From contig JANQNN010000008.1 of the NCBI GenBank assembly GCA_028279545.1, positions 1-64,000 on the forward strand: 64,000 nt of DNA. The letters are read 5' to 3'. Source of the stretch: Nitrosopumilaceae archaeon. Its GTDB lineage: Archaea > Thermoproteota > Nitrososphaeria > Nitrososphaerales > Nitrosopumilaceae. Under the pieces are notes generated by a model that was not told where the DNA came from, did no database searches, and worked only from the letters and a program-made list of their open reading frames with translations. This document shows, piece after piece, positions 1 through 8,899 of the stretch; position 1 is the stretch's first letter, and each line of letters opens with the position of its first letter. The position numbers were made by a program, and so were the translations under genes.

Positions 1-1629
1 CCCTGATTGGGTGCTCATGACAGTATTATCTCTAATTTCTCTTAAGAACTGAACTTGTGGTGCAAGCTCTGTACCATATGCAGCAGTTGCAATAAGACAG
101 CCACCGCCAGTTGCTTCTGGAATGGAAGTTTCTTCCTCAGTTTCTTTTTCAGTTACTACTTCTTGATAACCTATATCTTCAGCCTCTAAATCAACTGCAA
201 CAAGGGTTCCTTCTGAGATTATGGTTGCAAATAATTTTTGAGTATCAGAATTAATGGCTATTATGAATGGATTATCCTCAATTTCAAAGCTAGTAATTAT
301 TTGATTAGTGTTAGTATTGATAAAGTCGATTTTTCCCTCAGCCCCAAGACCAGTAAGTACACTATCAGGCATGTAGGTAACATGTAAAATGTCATCTTTG
401 CTATTGAGTGCTAAAGCATGGGTTGGTCCATCCATTGAAATTTTTTCTTTGATTTCTTGTGTTTCCAAGTCGATAACAGTTACGTGTGGTGATGCATGGT
501 GGGTAACATACAATTGTCTATTTTTATCATCAATTTCCATTTGGTCGGGTACAAATCCTGTGTTTAGTGTTTTTATTATCTCATTAGTTTCCAAATCAAT
601 TACTGATACGTTGTTTGTTTCCACATTTGTAACATAACCAGTATGTGTTGCAACATCGATTTCAATTAGTAATGGAGTTTTTCCAACTGTAATTGAATCT
701 GTAACTTGGTTAGTTTTAACATCAATTACTTTGATACTATTAATTTCCGTATGGGCAGCATAGAGTTTTTGATTTACAGGATCATAATCTAACCCAATAC
801 CATTAGTGGCAAAGTAAGAATATTCACGTTGTCCATATGGTGTATCTGCTTTTGAAAACATTATAATTTCTGGATCTCCTAGGTCAATTTCGGTAACAAG
901 GGAATTTGTTGCCAAATCATAAACGAGAACTACATTTTTAGATTCAACAGTTGCATAGATACTATTTGTTTCAGGTACAACTTCAAGTACAAGTACGCCT
1001 ACTTCCGAATCAATTATGTTTACAACCTCATGTGAATTAGCATCAATTACAAGAATTTTTCCATCATGTGGATTGGAAACGTAAGCATTTTCTCCTGATA
1101 CTTCAACCCACAATGCAGAGTTTCCAACATCAATAAACTCTCTGCTCCCATCAACAATAGTAGCTTCTAATTCAAATTTTTCTTCCATTGGTTCTTTCTC
1201 TTCATGAATTTCTTCTTCCTCATGAACCTCCTCCTCAGCTTCGGCCTCTTGAACAATTACGATTCCTTCCATCCATGGATGAACCATGCAAAAGTATGGA
1301 TAAGTTCCAGCTTCTTCGAATTTATGAGAAAAAGTGGCTCCCGCCATAAACAAACTACTATCAAATTCTCCAGAAGGTCCATCAACTGCACCTCCGCCAG
1401 TAACGGTATGAGCTGCTGTGTCATCATTTGTCCAAGTTACTTCTCCACCAACATCAACTGTCACCTCATAAGGAATGTAACATTCGTTTGTGGCCTCACA
1501 TCCTGGAACAGCGGTTCCCTCAGGAACACTTACACTTGCAGTTGGATGATCTGCAAATGCTGGTGAAATGATTAAACCAGAAGCAATTACGAAAAGAGAT
1601 AAAATTGAAAATATTGTTAAAGTTCTCAC
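1..1629 (-). CDS. Secreted cupredoxin / YVTN-type beta-propeller protein with CFI-box tail (3' end outside window)
   Basis: The frame is open from a GTG at 1629 to the window edge (543 codons, C-terminus missing). Residues 1-26 form a Sec signal ending in SPAFA. Residues 27-127 are a plastocyanin-like domain with a complete type-1 copper set: H74, C114, H117 and M120 in FCMVHPWM. A Glu-rich linker follows. From about residue 155 come repeated blades of the kind VIDxxTNxxxxxI, as in YVTN beta-propellers. The last visible residues (from 508) read GGGCLIATAAYGTELAPQ, a CFI-box-type C-terminal domain. A TTTTTAT box around 1656 fits a leaderless GTG start. It probably acts outside the membrane in electron transfer or metal handling; the substrate is unknown. 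Confidence 0.8.
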   Translation of the reverse strand, partial: MRTLTIFSILSLFVIASGLIISPAFADHPTASVSVPEGTAVPGCEATNECYIPYEVTVDVGGEVTWTNDDTAAHTVTGGGAVDGPSGEFDSSLFMAGATFSHKFEEAGTYPYFCMVHPWMEGIVIVQEAEAEEEVHEEEEIHEEKEPMEEKFELEATIVDGSREFIDVGNSALWVEVSGENAYVSNPHDGKILVIDANSHEVVNIIDSEVGVLVLEVVPETNSIYATVESKNVVLVYDLATNSLVTEIDLGDPEIIMFSKADTPYGQREYSYFATNGIGLDYDPVNQKLYAAHTEINSIKVIDVKTNQVTDSITVGKTPLLIEIDVATHTGYVTNVETNNVSVIDLETNEIIKTLNTGFVPDQMEIDDKNRQLYVTHHASPHVTVIDLETQEIKEKISMDGPTHALALNSKDDILHVTYMPDSVLTGLGAEGKIDFINTNTNQIITSFEIEDNPFIIAINSDTQKLFATIISEGTLVAVDLEAEDIGYQEVVTEKETEEETSIPEATGGGCLIATAAYGTELAPQVQFLREIRDNTVMSTQSG

Positions 1630-1794
1630 AGACTCGGCTGATGATTAATAACATAAAAACTTACTTTAAATTTTCAGTATTTTAAAGATAATTTCCTTTG
1701 TTGAATATGATTAATTTTTAGAAGAAAAACCATAGTTCAAATGTAATTTTATTTTTGTGTAAAGTTAGGAACTATTGGAGGCCGTAAAATAGAA

Positions 1795-1868
1795 TGGGAA
1801 CGGCAGGATTTGAACCTGCGACCACTAGCCCCCCAGACTAGTATCATACCAAGCTAGACGACGTTCCC
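1795..1868 (-). tRNA. tRNA-Pro (anticodon GGG)
   Basis: The minus strand folds into a full cloverleaf of 74 nt. The 7-bp acceptor stem is GGGAACG/CGTTCCC with discriminator A, and CCA is not encoded. The anticodon stem is CTAGT/GCTAG with the 7-nt loop CTGGGGG, giving anticodon GGG. The T arm is GCAGG-TTCAAAT-CCTGC. The D stem is weak (G-T, T-A, C-G). No intron is seen. Confidence 0.95.
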
Positions 1869-1923
1869 TTGTGAGGTAGGCATAAAATGAAATTATTAAA
1901 TCGTATGATCTCTAAAATAATTT

Positions 1924-2127
1924 GTGAAGATTTGCAGTATTTGTAAAAAAATTTCTGGCTCTGATTCAGATCACCTTGATTGCATCCAAAAAAGAAGAGT
2001 TGAACTTGAAGATGAAGATTTTAAAAATAAAATTGGTGAAAAATTAGAACTAGCTAAAGATAATCAAGATTTGGGTGTTGAAGTAAAAGCTATCCTTGAG
2101 CACTTGGCAAAAGAAAAAGAAGACTAG
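1924..2127 (+). CDS. Small protein with N-terminal CxxC
   Basis: 67 residues from a GTG start. The N-terminus reads MKICSICKK, with a further Cys at residue 20, so a small metal-binding knuckle is possible. The remainder is charged and helical with heptad-like leucines. It lies between tRNA-Pro and the convergent flavoprotein gene, whose stop codon begins one base after this one. I do not recognise a characterised family. Confidence 0.6.
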   Translation: MKICSICKKISGSDSDHLDCIQKRRVELEDEDFKNKIGEKLELAKDNQDLGVEVKAILEHLAKEKED

Positions 2128-3279
2128 TTAAAGCCACTTTGAGAGTCGGTCTTTTTCAAACTGTAGTTTTTCTTCAAGGTGCTCTGCAGTTGATTCAGTC
2201 AAGTTGGTCTTAGGATTTGGTCCTGAAAACATGTCAACTTCAATTAGTGAGGCAGTGTCTCTTCCTGATTCAATAAAGCATCCACCTTTTCCATCAAATA
2301 ATGCAGAGTCTTCTTTTGATTGAATCTTTGAGATTATGTTTTTGGCAACTGCAATCCCTTCTCCTTCTGCAAAAACTCCAGCCTTTGGAACTGCCAGTTT
2401 ATCTGTAACTTTTAGACTTGTAACGTCTCCAATTGCATATACATTCTCATGTGGAGTTTTACAATCTCGATTAATGGGAATAAAATTATTTTTTTCAGCC
2501 AAACCAGATTCATAAATTACATCAGGTGCCACATGTGGAGGAACAGCTAAAAGCAAATCAAAATCAGCTTCGCTGTTTTCAAAGATGAGTTTGTTTGGTT
2601 CAACTGTTTTAATCTTACAAGAATCATGAAAAACAATTTTCTCAGAGCTAATCAAATCAAGTATTTTTTTGCTGACTTCAGGACCAGCTGCAGGTAATGT
2701 AATTGGTGCGGGACTATAGAAATGAATTTGCACAGATTCTCTAGTGTTTGTTTCACGTAACATAGAATCAATTATCAAACTTGCCTCAAAAGGAGCAGGG
2801 GGACACTTGTAAGGCATTCCCATTATTGATATTGCAATGATTCCTGATTTCAAATTCTTTATTTTTTCATGAATTTCTTCTGATTGCTTGTAGTCATAAA
2901 GATTCAACCCATTTTCAGTTAGTCCAGGAATTTTTTGGGGAGCAAGTACTGCACCCATTGCAATTATCAAAAAGTCATATGAAAATTCATTTGTTGAAGT
3001 TGTGATGTTTTTGTTTTTTAGATCAATTTGAAGAATCTCCTCATTTACAAAGTCAATGTCTTTTTTTTCAAGTCCATTTAGTAACGCAGTTGAATTCTCA
3101 AAGTTTCTTGTTCCTTTAATTATCCAAAGTTTTGCAAATCCAACCATAAACCAATTTCTTTTGTCTATAACAGTAATCCTCACTTGCGAAGCAGAAAGAT
3201 TCTTTCTAATCTCATTTGCAGCTGATAGGCCTCCAAAGCCTCCTCCAAGAATTAACACATGAGGAATGGTTTCAGACAA
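2128..3279 (-). CDS. SQR/FCSD-like NAD(P)/FAD-dependent oxidoreductase
   Basis: 383 residues. The N-terminal GGGFGGLSAANEI is the FAD dinucleotide-binding motif and YAIGDV near residue 290 is the second FAD-contacting motif. A YKCPPAPFE segment near residue 160 is typical of sulfide:quinone oxidoreductase and flavocytochrome-c sulfide dehydrogenase relatives. A second Cys occurs at GGCFIE near residue 333, so a redox Cys pair is possible. Likely a membrane-associated quinone-reducing flavoprotein; the sulfide specificity is not proven. It ends two bases after the upstream SDR stop region and is probably cotranscribed with it. Confidence 0.8.
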   Translation of the reverse strand: MSETIPHVLILGGGFGGLSAANEIRKNLSASQVRITVIDKRNWFMVGFAKLWIIKGTRNFENSTALLNGLEKKDIDFVNEEILQIDLKNKNITTSTNEFSYDFLIIAMGAVLAPQKIPGLTENGLNLYDYKQSEEIHEKIKNLKSGIIAISIMGMPYKCPPAPFEASLIIDSMLRETNTRESVQIHFYSPAPITLPAAGPEVSKKILDLISSEKIVFHDSCKIKTVEPNKLIFENSEADFDLLLAVPPHVAPDVIYESGLAEKNNFIPINRDCKTPHENVYAIGDVTSLKVTDKLAVPKAGVFAEGEGIAVAKNIISKIQSKEDSALFDGKGGCFIESGRDTASLIEVDMFSGPNPKTNLTESTAEHLEEKLQFEKDRLSKWL

Positions 3280-3280
3280 T

Positions 3281-4024
3281 TTATCGGTCTTGTGTAGTTG
3301 GCCTAATCAAAATTTCATTTACATTTACATGACTAGGTGACTCTACGGCATAAAGAATTGCGTTTGCAATATCTTCTGCTTGTAATGCTTCCATTTTCTT
3401 TGCTCCTTCTACGAATGATTGTAGTGATTCATCAGTAATGGTATTTGTCAATTCGGTTGCAACTACTCCAGGTTCTATACATGTGACTCTGATATTTTTC
3501 CTGACACTTAGCTCTTCTCTTAGGCCTTCACTAAATGCAGTAATTGCGTGTTTTGTAGCACAATAAACGCTTCCTGCTGGAAAAACGATTCTTCCTGCAA
3601 CTGAGGAAATATTTACAATATGGCCTGATTTTTTTTCTAGCATATGACTTACAACTGCTCCAGTGCAGTATAGTACTCCTTTGATGTTTACATCTACCAT
3701 TTGATCCCATTCATCAATTTTCAGATTTTTAACAAAACTAAGAGGCATTAGACCTGCATTGTTTACTAGAATATCAACAGAGCCCCATTTTTCTAAAACA
3801 TTATTTACAAATGATTTGCATTCTTCATTTTTTGTGACATCAAGTTTTTGAGAATATACTTCTCCATTGTTTTCTTTAATTTTATTTTCCAAGTCTTCAA
3901 GTCTATCAGTTCGCCTAGCACCAATGGCAACTTTGGCACCTGCCTTTGATAGAGCAAGGGCTGTGGCATAACCAATCCCACTACTTGCACCTGTAATTAT
4001 GGCTACTTTGTCTTTAATCATCAA
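3281..4024 (-). CDS. Short-chain dehydrogenase/reductase (SDR)
   Basis: 247 residues with the classical SDR plan: TGASSGIG for NAD(P) binding, NNAG, a catalytic Ser in NISSV, and YCATK with catalytic Tyr and Lys. An Arg-Arg pair after the second strand (GARRTD) favours NADP. The substrate cannot be inferred. The gene lies immediately upstream of the flavoprotein gene (one-base gap), which suggests a two-gene operon. Confidence 0.85.
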   Translation of the reverse strand: MMIKDKVAIITGASSGIGYATALALSKAGAKVAIGARRTDRLEDLENKIKENNGEVYSQKLDVTKNEECKSFVNNVLEKWGSVDILVNNAGLMPLSFVKNLKIDEWDQMVDVNIKGVLYCTGAVVSHMLEKKSGHIVNISSVAGRIVFPAGSVYCATKHAITAFSEGLREELSVRKNIRVTCIEPGVVATELTNTITDESLQSFVEGAKKMEALQAEDIANAILYAVESPSHVNVNEILIRPTTQDR

Positions 4025-4141
4025 AATTCACTAAATGAAGTTCTATAGGTATGGTGTAAAAATGTTATTGTAACCTTTGAACCAATTGATGGCCCCAAAA
4101 AAAGTAACAGGTTTATTAGAATTAAAATATCAAGATAATTT

Positions 4142-4369
4142 ATGAAGGCCGAAAATTGTGCATATTGTGGCGATTTAACGGACATGCCTTTTCATTGTAA
4201 TTATTGCAAGGACCCATTTTGTTCTGAACACAGACTTCCAGAAGAACACCGATGTGTAAAACTCACTCAAATAAGAGCAAAGAAGTTTGGAGAAAGAAAA
4301 GTGATTAGAGATCAAGGGATTGGAAAACAAAGTGGTTTCAAAAAGTTTTTTCGTAGATTCAAGAGCTAA
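4142..4369 (+). CDS. AN1-type zinc finger protein
   Basis: 75 residues. Residues 7-40 hold the AN1 pattern CxxC...CxxC...CSEH...HRC, with the typical HRLPEEHRC end. The C-terminal tail is rich in Lys and Arg (KKFFRRFK) and may bind nucleic acid or membrane. Archaeal AN1 proteins are short stand-alone versions of the eukaryotic ubiquitin/stress-linked finger; the function here is unknown. Confidence 0.85.
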   Translation: MKAENCAYCGDLTDMPFHCNYCKDPFCSEHRLPEEHRCVKLTQIRAKKFGERKVIRDQGIGKQSGFKKFFRRFKS

Positions 4370-4371
4370 TT

Positions 4372-4656
4372 TTAGTAGGGACTATTATCAGGTGAAATTT
4401 TTGCTCGCTTTCCTTGGTAGATCAACGCAACTGCCAAAGCAAACATTACCAGAGCAGTTAAAGGGAAATTTTGTGGGGCTGGCAAAATAAACCAATAATA
4501 AATTCCAAATCCAATAGCGGTAGCTGCCTGAACCCAAAGTTTTATCCATTTTGGTGCCTTTATTGCTCTGCTAATTAATTCAACGATGAAAATTCCAATT
4601 ACAGGATAAATTGTATAGAATAGGAAATCAATTACATCTACACCAGTATGAGACAT
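4372..4656 (-). CDS. Small membrane protein, about 3 TM segments
   Basis: 94 residues with hydrophobic spans at about 10-27, 39-57 and 62-82, and a charged C-terminus (KRAKISPDN). No family recognised. It is convergent with the AN1 gene and lies between it and the GINS subunit, read in the same direction as GINS. Confidence 0.6.
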   Translation of the reverse strand: MSHTGVDVIDFLFYTIYPVIGIFIVELISRAIKAPKWIKLWVQAATAIGFGIYYWFILPAPQNFPLTALVMFALAVALIYQGKRAKISPDNSPY

Positions 4657-4688
4657 TACTCTAAATTATTCCAAGAGGTAATTTTTAC

Positions 4689-5243
4689 CTAATCTTCCCA
4701 TTGAATTTTTGTTGCGGCTTTTTTTGCTATTAGTGCCTGGGCATTCTCATATGGAATGGTAGCTATATCTTCTGGATGAAATGGGCCATATTTTTCCAAA
4801 TCAGCTCCCACAATTTCATCTACATCTTTCAAAAATCTAAGAGAAACGGTTTTGGTTTTGTGGTTTTTTGACAATGATTCTAAGAATTTTGATTTTCCAT
4901 TAACCGTAGCAGACAAGATTGTCTCTGTCCTTTCTCTTTTTTGTTCCTCAGCATCCAAGATGAATTTTTCTTCATCTAGGAGATTTGTAAAATTTACATC
5001 AAGCCCAGCAGCTTTTTCAAGTCTACTATTGAGCAAAAGCGAGGCCAGCTCTGAGGCCATGTCAATTAAGGACTGTTTAATTTTATTTTCAATTCCCTCA
5101 AATTCTTGTTTTTTCAGATCCCCGATAAATTCTGAAAGATTCCTATAGAAATTAGGATCAATTTCTTGAATCGTTTCACTTTCTGTTTCTCTTAGGACCA
5201 TTGAATGAAGTAAGTTAATATCAATTTCAGCTGGTTCAGACAT
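4689..5243 (-). CDS. GINS complex subunit (Gins15/51-like)
   Basis: 184 residues. The helical N-terminal A domain is followed by a small C-terminal B domain ending with KYGPFHPEDIATIPYENA then LIAKKAA, the signature of the archaeal Gins51/Psf5-Sld5 branch. GINS links MCM helicase, RecJ/Cdc45 and polymerase at the fork. The domain order A-then-B is that of Gins51 rather than Gins23. PolD and Orc1/Cdc6 lie within 15 kb, which agrees with a replication role. Confidence 0.8.
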   Translation of the reverse strand: MSEPAEIDINLLHSMVLRETESETIQEIDPNFYRNLSEFIGDLKKQEFEGIENKIKQSLIDMASELASLLLNSRLEKAAGLDVNFTNLLDEEKFILDAEEQKRERTETILSATVNGKSKFLESLSKNHKTKTVSLRFLKDVDEIVGADLEKYGPFHPEDIATIPYENAQALIAKKAATKIQWED

Positions 5244-5297
5244 TTCTACCTAATCCTTAAATGATGGATGTATTTGTGTTAGCTTGAAGTTTAAAAA

Positions 5298-6758
5298 TTG
5301 CCCTATAAAGTAAGCCATGGAAAAGCACTCCAGGTAACATATTCACCAGATGAAGTCTTTTCAAGAATTCAACACGAAGATATTCAATTTATTGACCTCC
5401 AGTTTACAGGTTTAACTGGGAGATATCACCATACAACCATTTCAGCAAATACCTTTACTCCAGAACAAATGAGAGATGGATTACCAAAACTAGATGGTTC
5501 ATCAATTATTGGTTTTACAAGTATTGATGATTCAGATTTATTACTAAAACCAGACCCAAACACGTTTGCAATTATTCCTTGGATGACCGAAAATAAAACT
5601 GCAAGGCTATTATGTGACGTTTACTGGGGAGGGAACAAAGGAAGACTCTCTCGAGACCCTAGAGCAATTTCCCAAAAAGCAGAGGAGTACATTAAATCTC
5701 AGGGTTATGATTACAGTGCTTGGGGTCCAGAAGTAGAATTTTTTGTATTTGATAAAATTCACTGGGATGTTCTTACACCCTACAAAGGTCAATCATATTC
5801 AATAGAATCAAAAGAAGCTCCTTGGAGTCAAGAGGGTTCGGGATATCCAATGGGTCTTCAAGAGGGATATTATCCCAGTACACCTTCTGATACTTTAACT
5901 CCATTTAGAAATGAATGTGTAAATATCTTAAACAAAAATTTTGGAATCTTGTGTGATAACCATCACCATGAAGTAGCTACTGCAGGCCAGTGTGAAATTG
6001 ATATCAAGTATGATTACATGACAAATGCAGCTGATGCCGCTCAGACATACAAGTACGTAATTAGAAACATCGCAGCAAAATATGGCAAAGTGGCAACCAT
6101 GATGCCAAAACCCATTGCAATGGATTCGGGATCAGGAATGCATGTTAATGTTAGTTTATGGAAAGGAAAGAACAATGTCTTTTATGATTCATCTGATCCT
6201 GATGAGTTAAGCCAAACTGCAAGATATTTCTGTGGTGGAATAATTAATCATGCAAAGGCACTTTCTGCCATTTGTAATCCAACTACAAACTCTTATCATA
6301 GACTTGTTCCAGGATACGAAGCACCAGCATACATTGCATGGAGTGCAGGAAATAGATCTGCAATCGTTAGAGTTCCAAAACATCTTACAGGAAAAAGTTA
6401 CTCTCATCTAAAAAGACTTGAATTTAGAGCTCCTGATCCATCATCAAACCCATATCTTGTTTTTGCAGCTGTAACTGCAGCAGGGATGGATGGGATTAAG
6501 AAAAAGACTGATCCAGGTGAACAAGTACTAGATGATATCTTCAAGATGACAAAGTCAGATAGGTCAAAACGAGGAATAGGCGTCTTGCCAAAAAGTCTCG
6601 GAGAAGCATTAGATGCGCTAGAAAGTGATAGAAAGTTCCTAACACCAATTTACACAAACGATGTAATTGACAAAATTATAGAATTAGAAAGAAGAGACCA
6701 AAGAGAAATTGCAATCAGGCCTCATCCTCACGAGTTCTATCTTTATTTTGATGTTTAG
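5298..6758 (+). CDS. glnA: Glutamine synthetase, type I
   Basis: 486 residues as read from TTG at 5298. It makes glutamine from glutamate, ammonia and ATP, the main ammonia-assimilation step. GS motifs are present: DGSSI near residue 66, EVEFFVF, HHHEVATAGQCE, GSGMHVN and NRSA..R. The start is odd. TTG 5298 sits directly in a TTTAAAAA box, while an ATG at 5317, well placed for a leaderless transcript from that box, is one base out of frame; adding one A to the following AAAA run would give MEKALQVTYSP. Either TTG is used or the sequence has a one-base indel here. Confidence 0.95.
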   Translation: MPYKVSHGKALQVTYSPDEVFSRIQHEDIQFIDLQFTGLTGRYHHTTISANTFTPEQMRDGLPKLDGSSIIGFTSIDDSDLLLKPDPNTFAIIPWMTENKTARLLCDVYWGGNKGRLSRDPRAISQKAEEYIKSQGYDYSAWGPEVEFFVFDKIHWDVLTPYKGQSYSIESKEAPWSQEGSGYPMGLQEGYYPSTPSDTLTPFRNECVNILNKNFGILCDNHHHEVATAGQCEIDIKYDYMTNAADAAQTYKYVIRNIAAKYGKVATMMPKPIAMDSGSGMHVNVSLWKGKNNVFYDSSDPDELSQTARYFCGGIINHAKALSAICNPTTNSYHRLVPGYEAPAYIAWSAGNRSAIVRVPKHLTGKSYSHLKRLEFRAPDPSSNPYLVFAAVTAAGMDGIKKKTDPGEQVLDDIFKMTKSDRSKRGIGVLPKSLGEALDALESDRKFLTPIYTNDVIDKIIELERRDQREIAIRPHPHEFYLYFDV

Positions 6759-6761
6759 TAC

Positions 6762-7037
6762 TTAGACTCGTCCAGTCATCTGAAAGATCAAAAATAACGA
6801 AAAGAAAATTAGAGCTATCCCTCCAGCAAAGTAAATTGTTTGTCTTGTTTCTGAATTGGTAGATTTGTATACAAGCACTCCGCCAGCGAGTCCCATAAAC
6901 AGTACCAAAACTCCAAAAATTACACTAACAAAAGAATCACCTGAAATGAAAGGAGAGAAAAATCCTGCAAGTAAAGCAAAAAATGCTGCAAGATATACGT
7001 ATCTGAAACTGTTACTAGCTTTGGATAAAATATTCAA
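6762..7037 (-). CDS. Small membrane protein, 3 TM segments
   Basis: 91 residues with three hydrophobic spans (about 13-31, 35-56 and 68-88) and short loops. It is convergent with glnA and lies downstream of the thermosome gene on the same strand. Family not recognised. Confidence 0.6.
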   Translation of the reverse strand: MNILSKASNSFRYVYLAAFFALLAGFFSPFISGDSFVSVIFGVLVLFMGLAGGVLVYKSTNSETRQTIYFAGGIALIFFSLFLIFQMTGRV

Positions 7038-7091
7038 TACAGTTTTTCGAATTAATTATAAAATAAACTTTTGAAATAAAATTTGAATAAT

Positions 7092-8798
7092 CTACATCAT
7101 ACCTGGCATGCCGCCCATTCCGGGCATACCACCCATTCCACCCATGTCTGGCATTCCGCCCATCCCTGGTGGCATACCACCTTCAGCTCCGGGAGGTGGT
7201 CCAGCAGACTTTTGTGTTGCAATCACATCATCAATTCTTAAAATCATGCAAGCTACTTCAGTTGCTGAAGAAACAATCTGAAGCTTTACTGCTAATGGTT
7301 CAATAATATCACTTGATTGCATGTTTGCAATCTTTGTTTTCATAACGTCAATTCCAGTCCATTTTTCACCTTTCATTTGTTTTGATCGTAAAACTGTCAA
7401 GGTATCAATTGGATCCATTCCGGCATTTTCTGAAAGGGCTAAAGGAATTGTTTCTAATGCATCTGCAAATTTTTCAGCAGCAAGTTGTTCTCTTCCCTCA
7501 AGAGTTTTAGCCCAGCTTCTTAATTTGGTTGCAGCGTATGTTTCAGGTGCGCCCCCTCCTGCAACTATTTGTGGTTTTTCGATAACATCTTTTACAACCA
7601 TTAGTGCGTCATGAACAGAACGCTCTACTTCATCTACTACTCTTTGTGAGCCGCCTCTAAGAAGTAGTGTTACAGATTTTGGATGTTTGCATCCTTCAAT
7701 GAATACCCATTTGTCTTCCTCAATTTTTTTCTCTTCCACAAGGTCTGCAGTTCCAAGATCTTTTTCAAAGAGATCATCGAGGTTGGTTACTATTCTAGCA
7801 CCAGTTGCTTTTGCAAGTTTAGTAAGATCACTTTCTTTAATTCTTCTTACTGCCATTACTCCCGCCTTTGCAAGGAAGTGTTGAGCCATATCGTCAATAC
7901 CTTTCTGACATAGAATCACGTTTGCACCTGAACCAATAACTTTGTCAACCATAGTCTTTAACATTCTATTTTCTTCATCTAGAAATGATTTCATTTGTTG
8001 TGGATTTGAAATGTTAATTTTAGCATCAGTTTCAGTTTTGTTAATTTCTAGGGCAGTATTAATGAGAGCAATTTTTGCATCAGTAATTTTTTTTGGCATT
8101 CCGCCATGAACAATTTCTTTATCCAAAACAATTCCTTGAATAATAGCAGAATCCTTTATTGAGCCTCCTGCCTTTTTTTCTACTTTGATATCATCAACAT
8201 CAATTTCGTAATTCTCGCCTTCTTTTTCAGCGACAGAAAGAATTGATTTAACAATAATGTCAGCAAGTTGATCTGAATCTTTTCTAACCAACTTGGTTTG
8301 CATAGAAGTTTTTGCAATTTTGTTTAGTATGGATTTATCATTAGGAGAAACTTTGTCTGCTATATCTTGAAGGAATTGTTTTGCCTTTTTACCTGCCTTT
8401 CTGTATCCATCTACAATAATCGTTGGATGAACATCTTGATCAAGTAAGGACTCAGCATTCTCAAGAAGAGAACCTGCCAAAATCACTACAGAAGTAGTTC
8501 CATCACCTACTTCATTATCTGTTGTTTTTGATATTTCAACCAACATTTTTGCGGCTGGGTGCTGAACATCAATTTCTTTTAAGATGGTTGCGCCATCGTT
8601 TGTAATTGTAACATCGCCTAAAGAATCAACTAACATCTTATCCATACCTCTAGGTCCAAGGCTAGAGTGAACAATTTCTGCAATAATTTTTGATGCAGCT
8701 ATATTGTTTTTCTGAGCATCTTTTCCTTTGGTCTCAGAACCTCCTTCTTTAAGCAAAACCACAGGCATGGTTCCCTTAGAAGTTGCTTGCATACCCAT
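7092..8798 (-). CDS. thsA: Thermosome (group II chaperonin) subunit
   Basis: 568 residues, full length for the family. It forms an ATP-driven double-ring folding chamber in the cytoplasm. [11 protein letters not shown] and GDGTTSVV are the ATP-binding and hydrolysis motifs, and the Gly/Met-rich GGMPGM repeats form the usual C-terminal tail inside the cavity. The ATG at 8798 lies 28 bases after the centre of a TATAAAA box, so the mRNA is probably leaderless. Which paralog it represents cannot be told from this window. Confidence 0.97.
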   Translation of the reverse strand: MGMQATSKGTMPVVLLKEGGSETKGKDAQKNNIAASKIIAEIVHSSLGPRGMDKMLVDSLGDVTITNDGATILKEIDVQHPAAKMLVEISKTTDNEVGDGTTSVVILAGSLLENAESLLDQDVHPTIIVDGYRKAGKKAKQFLQDIADKVSPNDKSILNKIAKTSMQTKLVRKDSDQLADIIVKSILSVAEKEGENYEIDVDDIKVEKKAGGSIKDSAIIQGIVLDKEIVHGGMPKKITDAKIALINTALEINKTETDAKINISNPQQMKSFLDEENRMLKTMVDKVIGSGANVILCQKGIDDMAQHFLAKAGVMAVRRIKESDLTKLAKATGARIVTNLDDLFEKDLGTADLVEEKKIEEDKWVFIEGCKHPKSVTLLLRGGSQRVVDEVERSVHDALMVVKDVIEKPQIVAGGGAPETYAATKLRSWAKTLEGREQLAAEKFADALETIPLALSENAGMDPIDTLTVLRSKQMKGEKWTGIDVMKTKIANMQSSDIIEPLAVKLQIVSSATEVACMILRIDDVIATQKSAGPPPGAEGGMPPGMGGMPDMGGMGGMPGMGGMPGMM

Positions 8799-8820
8799 CG
8801 AAAAAAAATTCTTAGATTCC

Positions 8821-8830
8821 CCTTTTATAC
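8821..8830 (-). promoter_or_regulatory. TATA box of the thermosome gene
   Basis: The minus strand reads GTATAAAAGG here. The box centre (about 8826) is 28 bases from the ATG at 8798, the spacing expected for transcription starting at or next to the start codon. Confidence 0.7.
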
Positions 8831-8868
8831 GTTGCAGATGCTAAAATTCCCAAGAAAAAAAATCGGTG

Positions 8869-8876
8869 TTTTTAAA
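8869..8876 (+). promoter_or_regulatory. TATA box of glyA
   Basis: TTTTTAAA centred near 8874 is 26 bases before the glyA ATG. Together with the oppositely directed thermosome box it makes a compact divergent promoter region of 101 bases. Confidence 0.6.
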
Positions 8877-8899
8877 TTGGGAAATCCAATCTGCAGTTT

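Noticed and set aside
1204-1566. 120-aa plus-strand frame near the window start
   Set aside because: Shadow of the cupredoxin-propeller gene, whose own frame holds a signal peptide and copper ligands.
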